Shown here: piece by piece, positions 25,217 to 32,939 of the stretch
Layout of the letters: every line of letters begins with the position of its first letter
Position numbering within the stretch: position 1 is the first letter of the stretch
Assembly: GCF_019024325.1 (NCBI RefSeq)
Contig: NZ_JAFNJS010000001.1
Location: forward strand, 434,001 to 498,000
Length of the DNA stretch: 64,000 nt
Source: Falsiroseomonas tokyonensis
GTDB lineage: Bacteria > Pseudomonadota > Alphaproteobacteria > Acetobacterales > Acetobacteraceae
Reading direction: 5' to 3'
The notes under the pieces: model-generated
Seen by the model: the letters and a program-made list of their open reading frames with translations, nothing else
The model's database searches: none
Told to the model about the DNA's origin: nothing
Translations under genes and position numbers: made by a program

Positions 25217-26206
25217 TCACTCCAGGCGAATGCCCGCCTCGCGGATCAGGTTGCCCCAGCGGGTCGTGTCCTCCGCCAGCGTCCGGCGCAGCGTCTCGGC
25301 ATCGCCGGAGAGCAGCTCCACGCCCTGCTCCGCCAGCCGGGCGCGATTTGCGGCATCATTGGTCGCGGCCCGCAGCGCCGCGCCGGCGCGCTCGATCACC
25401 GCGGCCGGCGTGCCGGCGGGGGCAAACAGGCCCTGCCAGAAGAAGACCTCGAAGCCCGAAATCGTCTCGTTGATCGGCGGCAGGTTCGGATAGTCCGCCA
25501 GCCGCGTCGGCGCGGTGACGGACAGGCCGCGCGTGACCCCGTCGCGCAGCGTCGGCGCGGCTTCCTGCGGCGCCTGAAACATGGCGTGGACGCGGCCCGC
25601 TCGCAGGTCCAGCGCCGCCGGCGCGCCGCCGCGATAGGGCACGTGCACAATATCGATGCCCGTGCGGGCCTTGAACAGCTCCAGGCACAGATGGCTGACG
25701 GCGCCGGTGCCCGGGGAGGCGAAGAGCACCTTGCCCGGATTGGCCTTGGCATAGTCGATCAGCTCCGCCGTGGTCCGCACCGGCAGCGACTCATGCACAT
25801 GCAGGATGAAGGGCGTGCGGAAGACCATGCCGATGGGGTCGAGCTCGCGGCCCGGGTCACGCGGCGTCAGGGTCGGCTGCAGCGTGTTGTTGATGGCGAG
25901 AGTCGTGGTGCCCATCACCAGCGTGTAGCCATCCGGCCGGGCGCGGGCGACATAGGTGGCGGCGACGGAGGTGGCCGCACCCGGCCGGTTCTCCACCACC
26001 ACCGGAACGCCGAATTCGCGCGCCATGCGGTCCGCCACGGCGCGGGAGGCGAGGTCCGTGACGCCGCCGGGGGGATAGCCCTCCACCACCGTCACCGCGC
26101 GGTTCGGCCAGGCGCCGGACTGCGCCTGGGCGCGGTGCGCGGCGGCAAGCGCCGGCAGACCGAGGCCGGCGGCGAGAATGGTGCGGCGGTGCATGGTGCC
26201 TTGCAT
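25217..26206 (-). CDS. Bug/TctC family solute receptor (HMG-CoA reductase operon)
   Basis: From 26206, with GGAGGG seven bases upstream, the product has 329 residues and a signal peptide ending AHRAQAQ near residue 25. It shows the family landmarks: WPNRAVTVVEGYPPGG near the mature N-terminus, VVENRPGAATSVAA, RARPDGYTLVMG and IVHVPYRGGAPA. These periplasmic proteins bind carboxylates for tripartite (TTT) transporters or sensing. It is first in the operon with the reductase and MocR regulator, so its ligand may be mevalonate or a related acid (inference). No TctA/TctB subunit is near. Confidence 0.9.
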   Translation of the reverse strand: MQGTMHRRTILAAGLGLPALAAAHRAQAQSGAWPNRAVTVVEGYPPGGVTDLASRAVADRMAREFGVPVVVENRPGAATSVAATYVARARPDGYTLVMGTTTLAINNTLQPTLTPRDPGRELDPIGMVFRTPFILHVHESLPVRTTAELIDYAKANPGKVLFASPGTGAVSHLCLELFKARTGIDIVHVPYRGGAPAALDLRAGRVHAMFQAPQEAAPTLRDGVTRGLSVTAPTRLADYPNLPPINETISGFEVFFWQGLFAPAGTPAAVIERAGAALRAATNDAANRARLAEQGVELLSGDAETLRRTLAEDTTRWGNLIREAGIRLE

Positions 26207-26234
26207 GGCGGCGTCCCTCCGGAGACTTTGTGGT

Positions 26235-26300
26235 TGTCCCATGAGTGTCCCAATCCGCCGCTGCGCAGAAGGGACACTCCGCGCGAATCTTGCTGGGACA
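26235..26300 (-). promoter_or_regulatory. Cluster of four TGTCCC/GGGACA hexamers, including a perfect palindrome
   Basis: TGTCCC occurs at 26235 and 26246, and its complement GGGACA at 26271 and 26295. The inner pair expands into the perfect inverted repeat GAGTGTCCC (26243-26251) and GGGACACTC (26271-26279). The cluster lies 29-94 bases upstream of the Bug receptor start, where operators for the operon's MocR regulator would be expected. Confidence 0.55.
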
Positions 26301-26321
26301 GTAGGCCGGGCTTCGGCACGT

Positions 26322-26349
26322 TTGGCCGGATGCCCTGGTATCCGGCCAA
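26322..26349 (-). terminator. 10-bp perfect hairpin downstream of the SDR gene
   Basis: TTGGCCGGAT (26322-26331) and ATCCGGCCAA (26340-26349) form a perfect stem with an 8-base loop about 80 bases after the SDR stop on the minus strand. No T-tract is present. It probably separates the SDR transcript from the HMG-CoA reductase operon. Confidence 0.5.
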
Positions 26350-26428
26350 GGCGGGGATGCACCTGGGCCTGATCCGCGCCGCCCAGGCCCGCACCAGGGC
26401 GCGGCTGGCCCGCCGAGGCGGGGCGGGT

Positions 26429-27310
26429 TCATGCGCCGGCGTAGTAGCCTGGATGCGCAATATCGGCGAGCAGACCGGGCCCGCCCGGCGCCCAGCCCAG
26501 GGCTTCCCGCGTGGCGGCCGCCTCCGCCACCATGTCCTCCGCCGCGAAGCCGGCGAGAAAGCCGAAATGCGCGGCCTCCCGCGGCGCGACCGGAAGGCCG
26601 AGCTTGCGGCCGATGGCCTCCGCAATCTGGCGGAAGGCCACGCCCGCCTCCCCCGCCGCGTGGCAGGCGGGCTGCCGCGCGCCGCCTTCCAGCGCCAGGC
26701 GATAGAGGCGCGCGGCGTCGCTGACATGCACCGCGGGCCAGCGGTTCGCGCCCTCCCCGATATAGGCGGAGACACCGCTGCGCCGCGCCAGGTCGATCAG
26801 CATCGGCACGAAGCCATGCGTCTCGCCGACGCCATGCACCGAATGCGGCAGGCGGATGCAGGCCACGCGCACATCCTGCAAGGCGCGGGCTGCGATCTCG
26901 GACCGGCGCGGCAAGGCGGGATCGGCCACGGGCAGATCGGCTTCCGTCGCGGCGCGCCCATGAACCTTCAAGGCGGAGAGCGTGCCCGTCACCACCAGCG
27001 GCTTGTCGGTTCCGCGCAGCGCCGCGCCCAGCGCGCCGATTACCCGCTGGTCCTGCGCGGCATTCTCCGCATAGCGCGTGAAATCGTGGTTGAAGCCGAT
27101 ATGCGCCACGGCATCGGCCTGCCGCGCAGCCTCCTGCAGCGCATCGAGGTCCTCCAGCGTGCCATGCAGCACCTCGGCCCCCATCGCCGCCAGCGCCTGG
27201 CCCTTCTCCGCCGCGCGCGACAGGCCCAGCACCCGATGCCCCTGCGCCAGCAGATCCGCCACCACCGCGCGGCCGATCCAACCCGTCGCGCCCGTTACGA
27301 AAACTTGCAT
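26429..27310 (-). CDS. NAD(P)-dependent epimerase/dehydratase-like SDR
   Basis: This 293-residue protein is an extended/atypical short-chain dehydrogenase. The nucleotide-binding motif VTGATGWIGRAVV lies at about 5-17, and the downstream YRLALEGGARQPACHAAGE-type segment is typical of the SDR subgroup annotated as NAD-dependent epimerase or 3-beta-hydroxysteroid-like. The usual YxxxK pair is not obvious (the middle region reads HGVGETHGFVP), so activity is uncertain. It is divergent from the XRE regulator at 27362, which may control it. Confidence 0.85.
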   Translation of the reverse strand: MQVFVTGATGWIGRAVVADLLAQGHRVLGLSRAAEKGQALAAMGAEVLHGTLEDLDALQEAARQADAVAHIGFNHDFTRYAENAAQDQRVIGALGAALRGTDKPLVVTGTLSALKVHGRAATEADLPVADPALPRRSEIAARALQDVRVACIRLPHSVHGVGETHGFVPMLIDLARRSGVSAYIGEGANRWPAVHVSDAARLYRLALEGGARQPACHAAGEAGVAFRQIAEAIGRKLGLPVAPREAAHFGFLAGFAAEDMVAEAAATREALGWAPGGPGLLADIAHPGYYAGA

Positions 27311-27361
27311 CTTCCCAATTCCTCATGCTGAAGAGGCGGAGATGCGCGAGGCCTTGGCGCG

Positions 27362-28225
27362 ATGAAAGACGAGAGCTTATCCCGGTATAGCGACCAACAG
27401 GATCGCGCCATGCCCAAGCCGGCGCTGGGGGCCTATCTGCGGGACCGCCGCGAAAGGCTGGATCCGGCCGCCTTCGGCCTGGCCGGCGGAAGGCGTCGCA
27501 CGCCCGGCCTGCGGCGGGAGGAAGTGGCCCAGCGGGCCGGGATCAGCGCGACCTGGTACATCTGGCTGGAACAGGGCCGCGGCGGCGCACCCTCGGCCGC
27601 CGTGCTGGACCGCGTGGCGCGCGCCCTGACGCTGACGGATGCGGAGCGCGACCACCTGTTCCTGCTCGGCCTCGGGCGGCTGCCCGCGGTGCAGGCTCGC
27701 CCGATGGGGGAGATCCCGTCGCGGCTGCAGCGCGTGCTGGATGCGCTGGGGCCGAGCCCGGCGCTGATCGCCACCATGCGCTGGGATGTGGTGGCCTGGA
27801 ACGCGGCCGCCTCCCTCGTACTCACCGACTACGCCGCGCTGCCGGCCGAGGAGCGCAATGTGCTGCGCCGCGTCTTCCTCGACGAGAAGTCACGCCGGAT
27901 GAACCTGGACTGGGAGGGTGTTGCGCGCATGGTTGTCGCGGTGCTGCGCGCCGGCCTGGCGCGCACTGGGGCAGGCGAGGCGAACGAGGCGCTGGTGCGG
28001 GAGATGCGCCAGGCGAGCGCGGATTTCGCGCGCATCTGGGACGAGGGCGATGTCTGCGCCATGGGCCAGGGGCTGAAGCGGCTGCGTCATCCGATCTTGG
28101 GCGAGATCGCGCTGGAGTATTCGGCCTTCGCCGTCGACGGCCAGCCGGAGCTGACCATGCTGGTCTTCACCCCCGCGGAGGCGGCGGATGCGGCGCGGAT
28201 CAGGACCCTGCTTCCGTCCACCTGA
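27362..28225 (+). CDS. XRE-family regulator with MmyB-like ligand domain
   Basis: The 287-residue product has an N-terminal helix-turn-helix (RRTPGLRREEVAQRAGISATWYIWLEQGR region) and a C-terminal PAS-like MmyB domain with MRWDVVAWNAAASLV. Such regulators typically control one adjacent oxidoreductase gene; the divergent SDR, 51 bases away, is the natural target. The start could instead be the in-frame ATG at 27410. The last 26 bases overlap the end of the convergent LysR gene. Confidence 0.88.
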   Translation: MKDESLSRYSDQQDRAMPKPALGAYLRDRRERLDPAAFGLAGGRRRTPGLRREEVAQRAGISATWYIWLEQGRGGAPSAAVLDRVARALTLTDAERDHLFLLGLGRLPAVQARPMGEIPSRLQRVLDALGPSPALIATMRWDVVAWNAAASLVLTDYAALPAEERNVLRRVFLDEKSRRMNLDWEGVARMVVAVLRAGLARTGAGEANEALVREMRQASADFARIWDEGDVCAMGQGLKRLRHPILGEIALEYSAFAVDGQPELTMLVFTPAEAADAARIRTLLPST

Positions 28226-29099
28226 CATGATCGATCAGCGCGCGCAGCTTCGGCGCCAGGTTCCGCCGATTGGGGAAGTACAGGTAGAAGCCCGCGAAGG
28301 GCGGGAAGAAGTCCTGCAGCAGCGGCACCAGCTGGCCGGATGAGACGAAGGGCCGAAATGTCTCCTCCATGCCGAAGGTGATTCCGCCGCCGGCGAGGGC
28401 GGTGCGGATCATCAGCTGCATGTCGTTCGTCGTGACCTGCGGATCGACGGCCACATCGTATTCGCGCCCCTCCTCGCCGAATTCCCAGCGATAGGGCGCG
28501 GTATGCGGCGCCGGGCGCCAGCCGATGCAGCGGTGCCGCGCCAGATCGGCCGGATGCGCGGGTCTGCCGAAGCGCGCGATGTAGGACGGCGCGGCGACGG
28601 CAGTCTGGCGCTGCGGGCCGGAGACGGGGATGGCGATCATGTCCTGGTCGATCACCTCGCCCAGCCGCACGCCAGCGTCGAAACCCTCCGCCACGATGTC
28701 GAATTCCGCATCCGTCACCGTCACGTCGAGCGTGACGGCGGGATGCGCCAGGGCGAATTGCGCCAGCAGCGGGCCGGAGAGGAAGCGCTCCGCGATCGAG
28801 GAAACCGCGAGCCGCAGCAGCCCGCTCGGCGCCGCATCGCGATCCGCCGTGGCATCCAGCGCCGCGCCGATTTCCGCGATGGCCGGCGCCATGCGCTGAT
28901 GCAGCTGCTGCCCCGCCTCGGTCAGGCTGACGCTCCGCGTGGTGCGATGGAACAGCGCCACGCCCAGCCGATCCTCCAGCCGGCGGATCGCCAGGCTCAC
29001 CGCCGGCCGCGTGATGCCGAGATGCTGCGCCGCCACGCGGAAGCTGCGCGCCTCCGCCACCGCGAGGAAGACGGGGATGCCGGTCAGGTCCAGGCCCAT
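28200..29099 (-). CDS. LysR-type transcriptional regulator
   Basis: The 299-residue protein has the LysR winged helix (1-60, with SFRVAAQHLGITRPAVSLAIRRLE) and a substrate-binding effector domain ending in HPADLARHRCIGW and LVPLLQDFFPP. That pattern fits the subgroup next to oxidoreductase genes in many proteobacteria. It is divergent from the aldo/keto reductase at 29199 (99-base gap) and probably regulates it. Its 3-prime end overlaps the XRE gene tail to tail by 26 bases. Confidence 0.92.
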   Translation of the reverse strand: MGLDLTGIPVFLAVAEARSFRVAAQHLGITRPAVSLAIRRLEDRLGVALFHRTTRSVSLTEAGQQLHQRMAPAIAEIGAALDATADRDAAPSGLLRLAVSSIAERFLSGPLLAQFALAHPAVTLDVTVTDAEFDIVAEGFDAGVRLGEVIDQDMIAIPVSGPQRQTAVAAPSYIARFGRPAHPADLARHRCIGWRPAPHTAPYRWEFGEEGREYDVAVDPQVTTNDMQLMIRTALAGGGITFGMEETFRPFVSSGQLVPLLQDFFPPFAGFYLYFPNRRNLAPKLRALIDHVRWTEAGS

Positions 29100-29198
29100 T
29101 GGTCAGTCCAAGTTACCACCCTGGGCAGCATTCAGCGAATTCTCCGCCCGTTCAACCGCCCCTAGATCGGCGTCCGTGGAACGGAAAGGAGCGACACC

Positions 29199-30257
29199 AT
29201 GATGCTCGACAGCTACAGGCTTCTGGGATCGTCCGGGCTGCGCGTCTCCCCGCTCAGCCTCGGCACCATGACCTTCGGATCGGACTGGGGCTGGGGCGCC
29301 GATGGCGGCGAGGCCCGGCGCATCTTCGATCTCTACCTCGACCGTGGCGGCAACTTCGTCGACACCGCGGTGAACTACACCAATGGCGCGGCGGAGCGGC
29401 TGCTTGGCGAATTCATCGGCGAGAAGCGCGAGCGGATCGTGCTGGCCACGAAGTTCACCATGGCGCGCGATCCGGGCAATCCGAATTCGGGCGGCAACCA
29501 TCGCCTGAACCTGGTCCGCTCCGTGGAGCAGAGCCTGCGCCAGCTCGGCACGGATCGCATCGACCTGCTGTATCTACATGCCTGGGACATGACGACGCGG
29601 CCGGAGGAGGTGATGCGCGGCCTGGATGACCTCGTCCGCGCCGGCAAGATCCTCTACCCCGGCATCTGCAACACGCCGGCCTGGCGCGTGGCGGAGATGC
29701 AGACGCTGGCCGGGCTGCGCGGCTGGAGCCCCTTCGTCGCGCTGCAGATCGAGTACAGCCTGGTCGAGCGCAGCGTGGAGCATGAGCTGATGCCGATGGC
29801 GCAAGCGCTCGGCCTCGGCGTGCTGCCCTGGTCGCCGCTGGGCGGCGGGCTGCTGACGGGCAAGTACAGCGCGGCGGATCTGGAGGATTCGCGGGAGGCG
29901 GCGGTCTCCTCGAGCCGCCGCGGCGTCATCGCCGCCTCGGGCCATCTCAATGCGCGGGCCATCGCCATCGCCGCGGAGGTGCGCGCGGTGGCGGAGGAGG
30001 TGGGCGCCCTGCCCGCCCAGGTCGCGCTGGCCTGGACGCTGGCGAACCCCGCCGTCGTCTCGCCCATCATGGGCGCCCGCACCCTGGCCCAGGCGGAGCA
30101 GAACCTGGCGGCGCTGGCGGTGGATCTTTCGGCGGAGCAGCTGGACCGGCTGGACCGGATCAGCGCGCCGGAGCCGATTTTCCCGGCCCGCTTCGTCCAG
30201 CGCCCGCTGGTGCAGCAGCTGATCCATGGCGGGGCGAGCGTGCCATGCCGCGGCTGA
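29199..30257 (+). CDS. Aldo/keto reductase
   Basis: The 352-residue enzyme carries the complete AKR tetrad: Asp55 and Tyr60 in FVDTAVNYTNG, Lys85 in LATKF, and His127 in LLYLHAWD. The NADPH-site segment LPWSPLGGGLLTGKY and a C-terminal IMGARTLAQAEQNL are also typical. It reduces aldehydes or ketones with NADPH; the substrate is unknown. AAAGGAG precedes the start. It overlaps the next gene by 13 bases and is divergent from the LysR regulator. Confidence 0.92.
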   Translation: MMLDSYRLLGSSGLRVSPLSLGTMTFGSDWGWGADGGEARRIFDLYLDRGGNFVDTAVNYTNGAAERLLGEFIGEKRERIVLATKFTMARDPGNPNSGGNHRLNLVRSVEQSLRQLGTDRIDLLYLHAWDMTTRPEEVMRGLDDLVRAGKILYPGICNTPAWRVAEMQTLAGLRGWSPFVALQIEYSLVERSVEHELMPMAQALGLGVLPWSPLGGGLLTGKYSAADLEDSREAAVSSSRRGVIAASGHLNARAIAIAAEVRAVAEEVGALPAQVALAWTLANPAVVSPIMGARTLAQAEQNLAALAVDLSAEQLDRLDRISAPEPIFPARFVQRPLVQQLIHGGASVPCRG

Positions 30258-30601
30258 ACCCGGGCAGGCGTGCCCTCGCCCTTCTGATGACCCTGGCCCT
30301 TCTGGGCCCATCCCTTCATGCCGAGGAGACCAGCATGCAACCGAATCATCCCTATGTCGGCCTCTGGGTGACCGATGACGGCCATGTGCGCCACGAACTG
30401 CTGCCCAATGGCCGCTATGTCGAGGCGCGTGGCCGGCGGGAGCGTGCCTATCTCGGCCGCTACGAGGTGACCGGCACCCACATCGAATACTGGGACGATA
30501 CCGGCTTCACCGCCGATGGCGACTTCGTCGACCCGGACACGCTGCATCACGGCGGCATGGTCCTGCGGCGCCAGCCCGGGGACTCGACCAGCGGGCGGTG
30601 A
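30245..30601 (+). CDS. Atu4866-domain protein, exported
   Basis: The 118-residue product has a hydrophobic leader (about 8-25, ending SLHAEE) and a small beta-barrel-like domain with YVGLWVTDDGHVRHELLPNG and YLGRYEVTGTHIEYWDDTGF, which I recognise as the Atu4866 domain. Proteins of this type are common beside aldo/keto reductases or SDRs, and some are fused to them. It starts inside the end of the reductase gene, so translation is coupled. An internal ATG (30335) would give a leaderless form. Function unknown. Confidence 0.82.
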   Translation: MPRLNPGRRALALLMTLALLGPSLHAEETSMQPNHPYVGLWVTDDGHVRHELLPNGRYVEARGRRERAYLGRYEVTGTHIEYWDDTGFTADGDFVDPDTLHHGGMVLRRQPGDSTSGR

Positions 30602-30610
30602 GGCAGGGGT

Positions 30611-31204
30611 TCACGGCGCCGGCGGATCGCCGCGCCGCAGCCCGTCCAGGAAGACGTCGAGCAGCCGCAGCGCCCGCTGCTGCCAGTCCGGCCCTTCCTG
30701 CAGGTAGCAGAGGCCGACCACCGTGCGCAGCACATCCTCGGCGGTGATATCGGCCCGGGCCTCGCCGGCCTCCGCCGCCGGATGCAGCAGCAGGCCGATC
30801 GCCTCCTGCAGCCGGCGCGTTGTGAAGGCCATCAGCTCCGGCGGCTTATGCGCCGCCATGGCCAGGGCGGCGCCCATGCCCTTCTTGGTGGCCACCAGCT
30901 GGACCAGCGCCTGCATGAGCCGGCGCAGGCCCTCCAGCCGGTCCTGTTCCGCCGCCAGGCGGGTGGCGAGCTCGGCCAGCTGCTCCACCTCGCGGCGATA
31001 GACCGCCTCGTACAGCGCCTCCCGCGTCGGGAAGTGGCGATAGAGGGTGCCGATGCCGACGCCGGCCTGTCGTGCCACCGCGGCCAGGCCCACCTCCGTC
31101 CCGCCCTGGCTGAACACGGTCTTCGCCGCTTCCAGCACCCGCTCCCGGTTGCGGATGGAATCGGCGCGCGGCTTGCGCGCGGCGCTGGCGGCATCCTCGG
31201 TCAT
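30611..31204 (-). CDS. TetR/AcrR-family regulator
   Basis: From the ATG at 31204 the product has 197 residues with a classical TetR helix-turn-helix (about 15-60, LAAVARQAGVGIGTLYRHF) and an all-helical ligand domain. It lies opposite the molybdenum oxidoreductase operon and ends nine bases from the Atu4866 gene. A perfect palindrome at 31229-31249 sits 25 bases before its start, arguing for autoregulation and control of the divergent operon. A longer frame up to 31291 would run through that palindrome and is rejected. Confidence 0.9.
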   Translation of the reverse strand: MTEDAASAARKPRADSIRNRERVLEAAKTVFSQGGTEVGLAAVARQAGVGIGTLYRHFPTREALYEAVYRREVEQLAELATRLAAEQDRLEGLRRLMQALVQLVATKKGMGAALAMAAHKPPELMAFTTRRLQEAIGLLLHPAAEAGEARADITAEDVLRTVVGLCYLQEGPDWQQRALRLLDVFLDGLRRGDPPAP

Positions 31205-31228
31205 CGGCGGACAGGCTCTCCCTTCACG

Positions 31229-31249
31229 AAACGGAGCATCGCTCCGTTT
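31229..31249. promoter_or_regulatory. Perfect TetR-type operator palindrome
   Basis: AAACGGAGC (31229-31237), spacer ATC, then GCTCCGTTT (31241-31249): nine perfectly matched bases on each side. It lies between the TetR gene and the divergent oxidoreductase operon, the expected place for an autoregulatory operator. Confidence 0.8.
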
Positions 31250-31254
31250 TCTAC

Positions 31255-31282
31255 TTGCAAGCGGAGGGCCCCTCCGCATATG
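31255..31282 (+). promoter_or_regulatory. Candidate promoter with second CGGAG palindrome for the oxidoreductase operon
   Basis: TTGCAA (31255-31260) and CATATG (31277-31282) are separated by 16 bases, a reasonable -35/-10 pair. The spacer contains GCGGAG and CTCCGC (31261-31266 and 31272-31277), an inverted repeat with the same CGGAG half-site as the adjacent operator. A regulator bound there would block RNA polymerase. Confidence 0.5.
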
Positions 31283-31398
31283 ACGCCGCAACGGCGGTGG
31301 AAGGCAAGCCCAATGCAGCCGCCCACCGCCCGCCCCGGCAAACTAGGGATCCCCCGCCGGCCGGCCTACCCCCGTATCCCCTGCATCGGAGGCTCCGC

Positions 31399-31887
31399 AT
31401 GAGCTTGTCGGTCACTCTTACCGTGAACCGTGTCCAGCACCGGGTCCTGCTGGACGATCCGCGCGTCACCCTGCTCGACCTGCTGCGCGAAAGGCTGCAG
31501 CTCACCGGCACCAAGAAGGGCTGCGACCGCGGCCAGTGCGGCGCCTGCACCATCCTGCTGAACGGCCGCCGCGTGAATGCCTGCTTGGCGCTGGCCCTCA
31601 GCCATGACGGGGCGGAGATCCTGACCATCGAGGGCCTGGCGGATGGCGCGGCGCTGCACCCGGTGCAGGCCGCCTTCATCGCCCATGACGCCTTCCAATG
31701 CGGCTTCTGCACGCCCGGCCAGATCATGAGCGCCATCGGCCTGATCAGTGAAGGCCAGGCCGGCAGCGATGCCGAAAGGGTGCGGGAGGGCATGAGCGGC
31801 AATCTCTGCCGCTGCGGCGCCTATCGCGGAATCACGGAGGCGGTGGTCGCCGCCACGCGCAGCATGACCAAGGAGAAGGCGGCATGA
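31399..31887 (+). CDS. [2Fe-2S] subunit of a PaoA-like aldehyde oxidoreductase
   Basis: The 162-residue protein binds two [2Fe-2S] clusters. Cys42, Cys47, Cys50 and Cys62 (GCDRGQCGAC then NAC) hold the plant-type cluster, and Cys101, Cys104, Cys137 and Cys139 (CGFCTPGQ and CRCGAY) the second. It passes electrons between the molybdenum and FAD subunits. The start has GGAGG in front. Unlike E. coli PaoA, no twin-arginine leader is present, so this complex appears cytoplasmic. The stop overlaps the next start as ATGA. Confidence 0.93.
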   Translation: MSLSVTLTVNRVQHRVLLDDPRVTLLDLLRERLQLTGTKKGCDRGQCGACTILLNGRRVNACLALALSHDGAEILTIEGLADGAALHPVQAAFIAHDAFQCGFCTPGQIMSAIGLISEGQAGSDAERVREGMSGNLCRCGAYRGITEAVVAATRSMTKEKAA

Positions 31888-32939
31888 ATCGCTTCGAATA
31901 TCTGCGCCCGCAAAGCGTGGCGGAGGCGGTGGCGGCCGCCGCGGTGCCCGGCAGCGCCTTCCTCGCCGCCGGCACCAATCTGCTCGACCTGATGAAGATC
32001 GGCGTCGCCCGGCCGCAGCGGCTGATCGACCTGAAGGACCTGCCGGATCTCGACATCATCGAGCAACTGCCGGATGGCGCCGTGCGCATCGGCGCGCAGC
32101 TGCGCAATGCCGAGTTGGCGCACGACCCGGATTTCCGCCAGCGCTTCCCGATCGTGGCGGAGGCGCTGCTCTCCGGTGCCTCCGCCCAGCTGCGCAACGT
32201 GGCGACCGTGGGCGGCAACCTGATACAGCGCACGCGCTGCGCCTATTTTCAGGACCCCGCCAGCGCCTGCAATCGGCGGGCGCCGGGCAGCGGCTGCGAT
32301 GCGCGCGGCGGCGACACCCGCCAGCATGCCGTGCTGGGCTGGAGCGAGGATTGCATCGCGACGCACCCCTCCGACTTCTGCGTGCCGCTCGCAGCCCTCG
32401 GCGCCATGGTGGAGATCGAGGGCCCGGCGGGGCGGCGGGAGGTGGCGCTGACGGACTTCCACCTGCTGCCCGGCAACACGCCCGAACGTGAGACGGCGCT
32501 GGGCCAGGGGGAGCTGGTGACGGCGCTGCGCCTGCCGCCAGCCGCCGCTGGCTTCGCGCGCCATGCGCGCTACGTGAAGCTGCGCGAGCGCACCTCCTTC
32601 GCCTTCGCCGTGGTCTCCGCCGCCGCGGCGCTGCGCATCGTCGATGGCCGGATCCAGGAGGCGCGGCTGGCGCTGGGCGGCGTCGCCGCCCGACCCTGGC
32701 GCGCGGAGGAAGCGGAGGCCTCGCTGCGCGGCGCGACGCCCGGTGCCGAGGCCTTCCACCGCGCCGCGGCGCTGGCGCTGGAGGGGGCGCGCCCCTCCGG
32801 CGACAACGAATTCAAGATCGAGCTGGCGCGGCGCATCGCGCTGCGCGCGCTGACGCTGGCCGCCGCCGGCACGCCGGACCGGCTGCCGGCCCTGCCGGCC
32901 TCTCCCTTCGCCCCCCTCCCCGGAGGTCTGCATGTCTGA
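31884..32939 (+). CDS. FAD-binding subunit of a PaoB-like aldehyde oxidoreductase
   Basis: The 351-residue subunit has the FAD-binding N-terminal domain (FLAAGTNLLDLMK near 28-40) and, diagnostic for the PaoB/YagS group, an inserted cysteine-rich segment with CAYFQDPASACNRRAPGSGC at about 119-138, which in the E. coli enzyme contributes an extra [4Fe-4S] cluster. It overlaps the small subunit by four bases and the large subunit by eight. Together the three form an alpha-beta-gamma enzyme that oxidises aldehydes to acids. Confidence 0.92.
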   Translation: MNRFEYLRPQSVAEAVAAAAVPGSAFLAAGTNLLDLMKIGVARPQRLIDLKDLPDLDIIEQLPDGAVRIGAQLRNAELAHDPDFRQRFPIVAEALLSGASAQLRNVATVGGNLIQRTRCAYFQDPASACNRRAPGSGCDARGGDTRQHAVLGWSEDCIATHPSDFCVPLAALGAMVEIEGPAGRREVALTDFHLLPGNTPERETALGQGELVTALRLPPAAAGFARHARYVKLRERTSFAFAVVSAAAALRIVDGRIQEARLALGGVAARPWRAEEAEASLRGATPGAEAFHRAAALALEGARPSGDNEFKIELARRIALRALTLAAAGTPDRLPALPASPFAPLPGGLHV

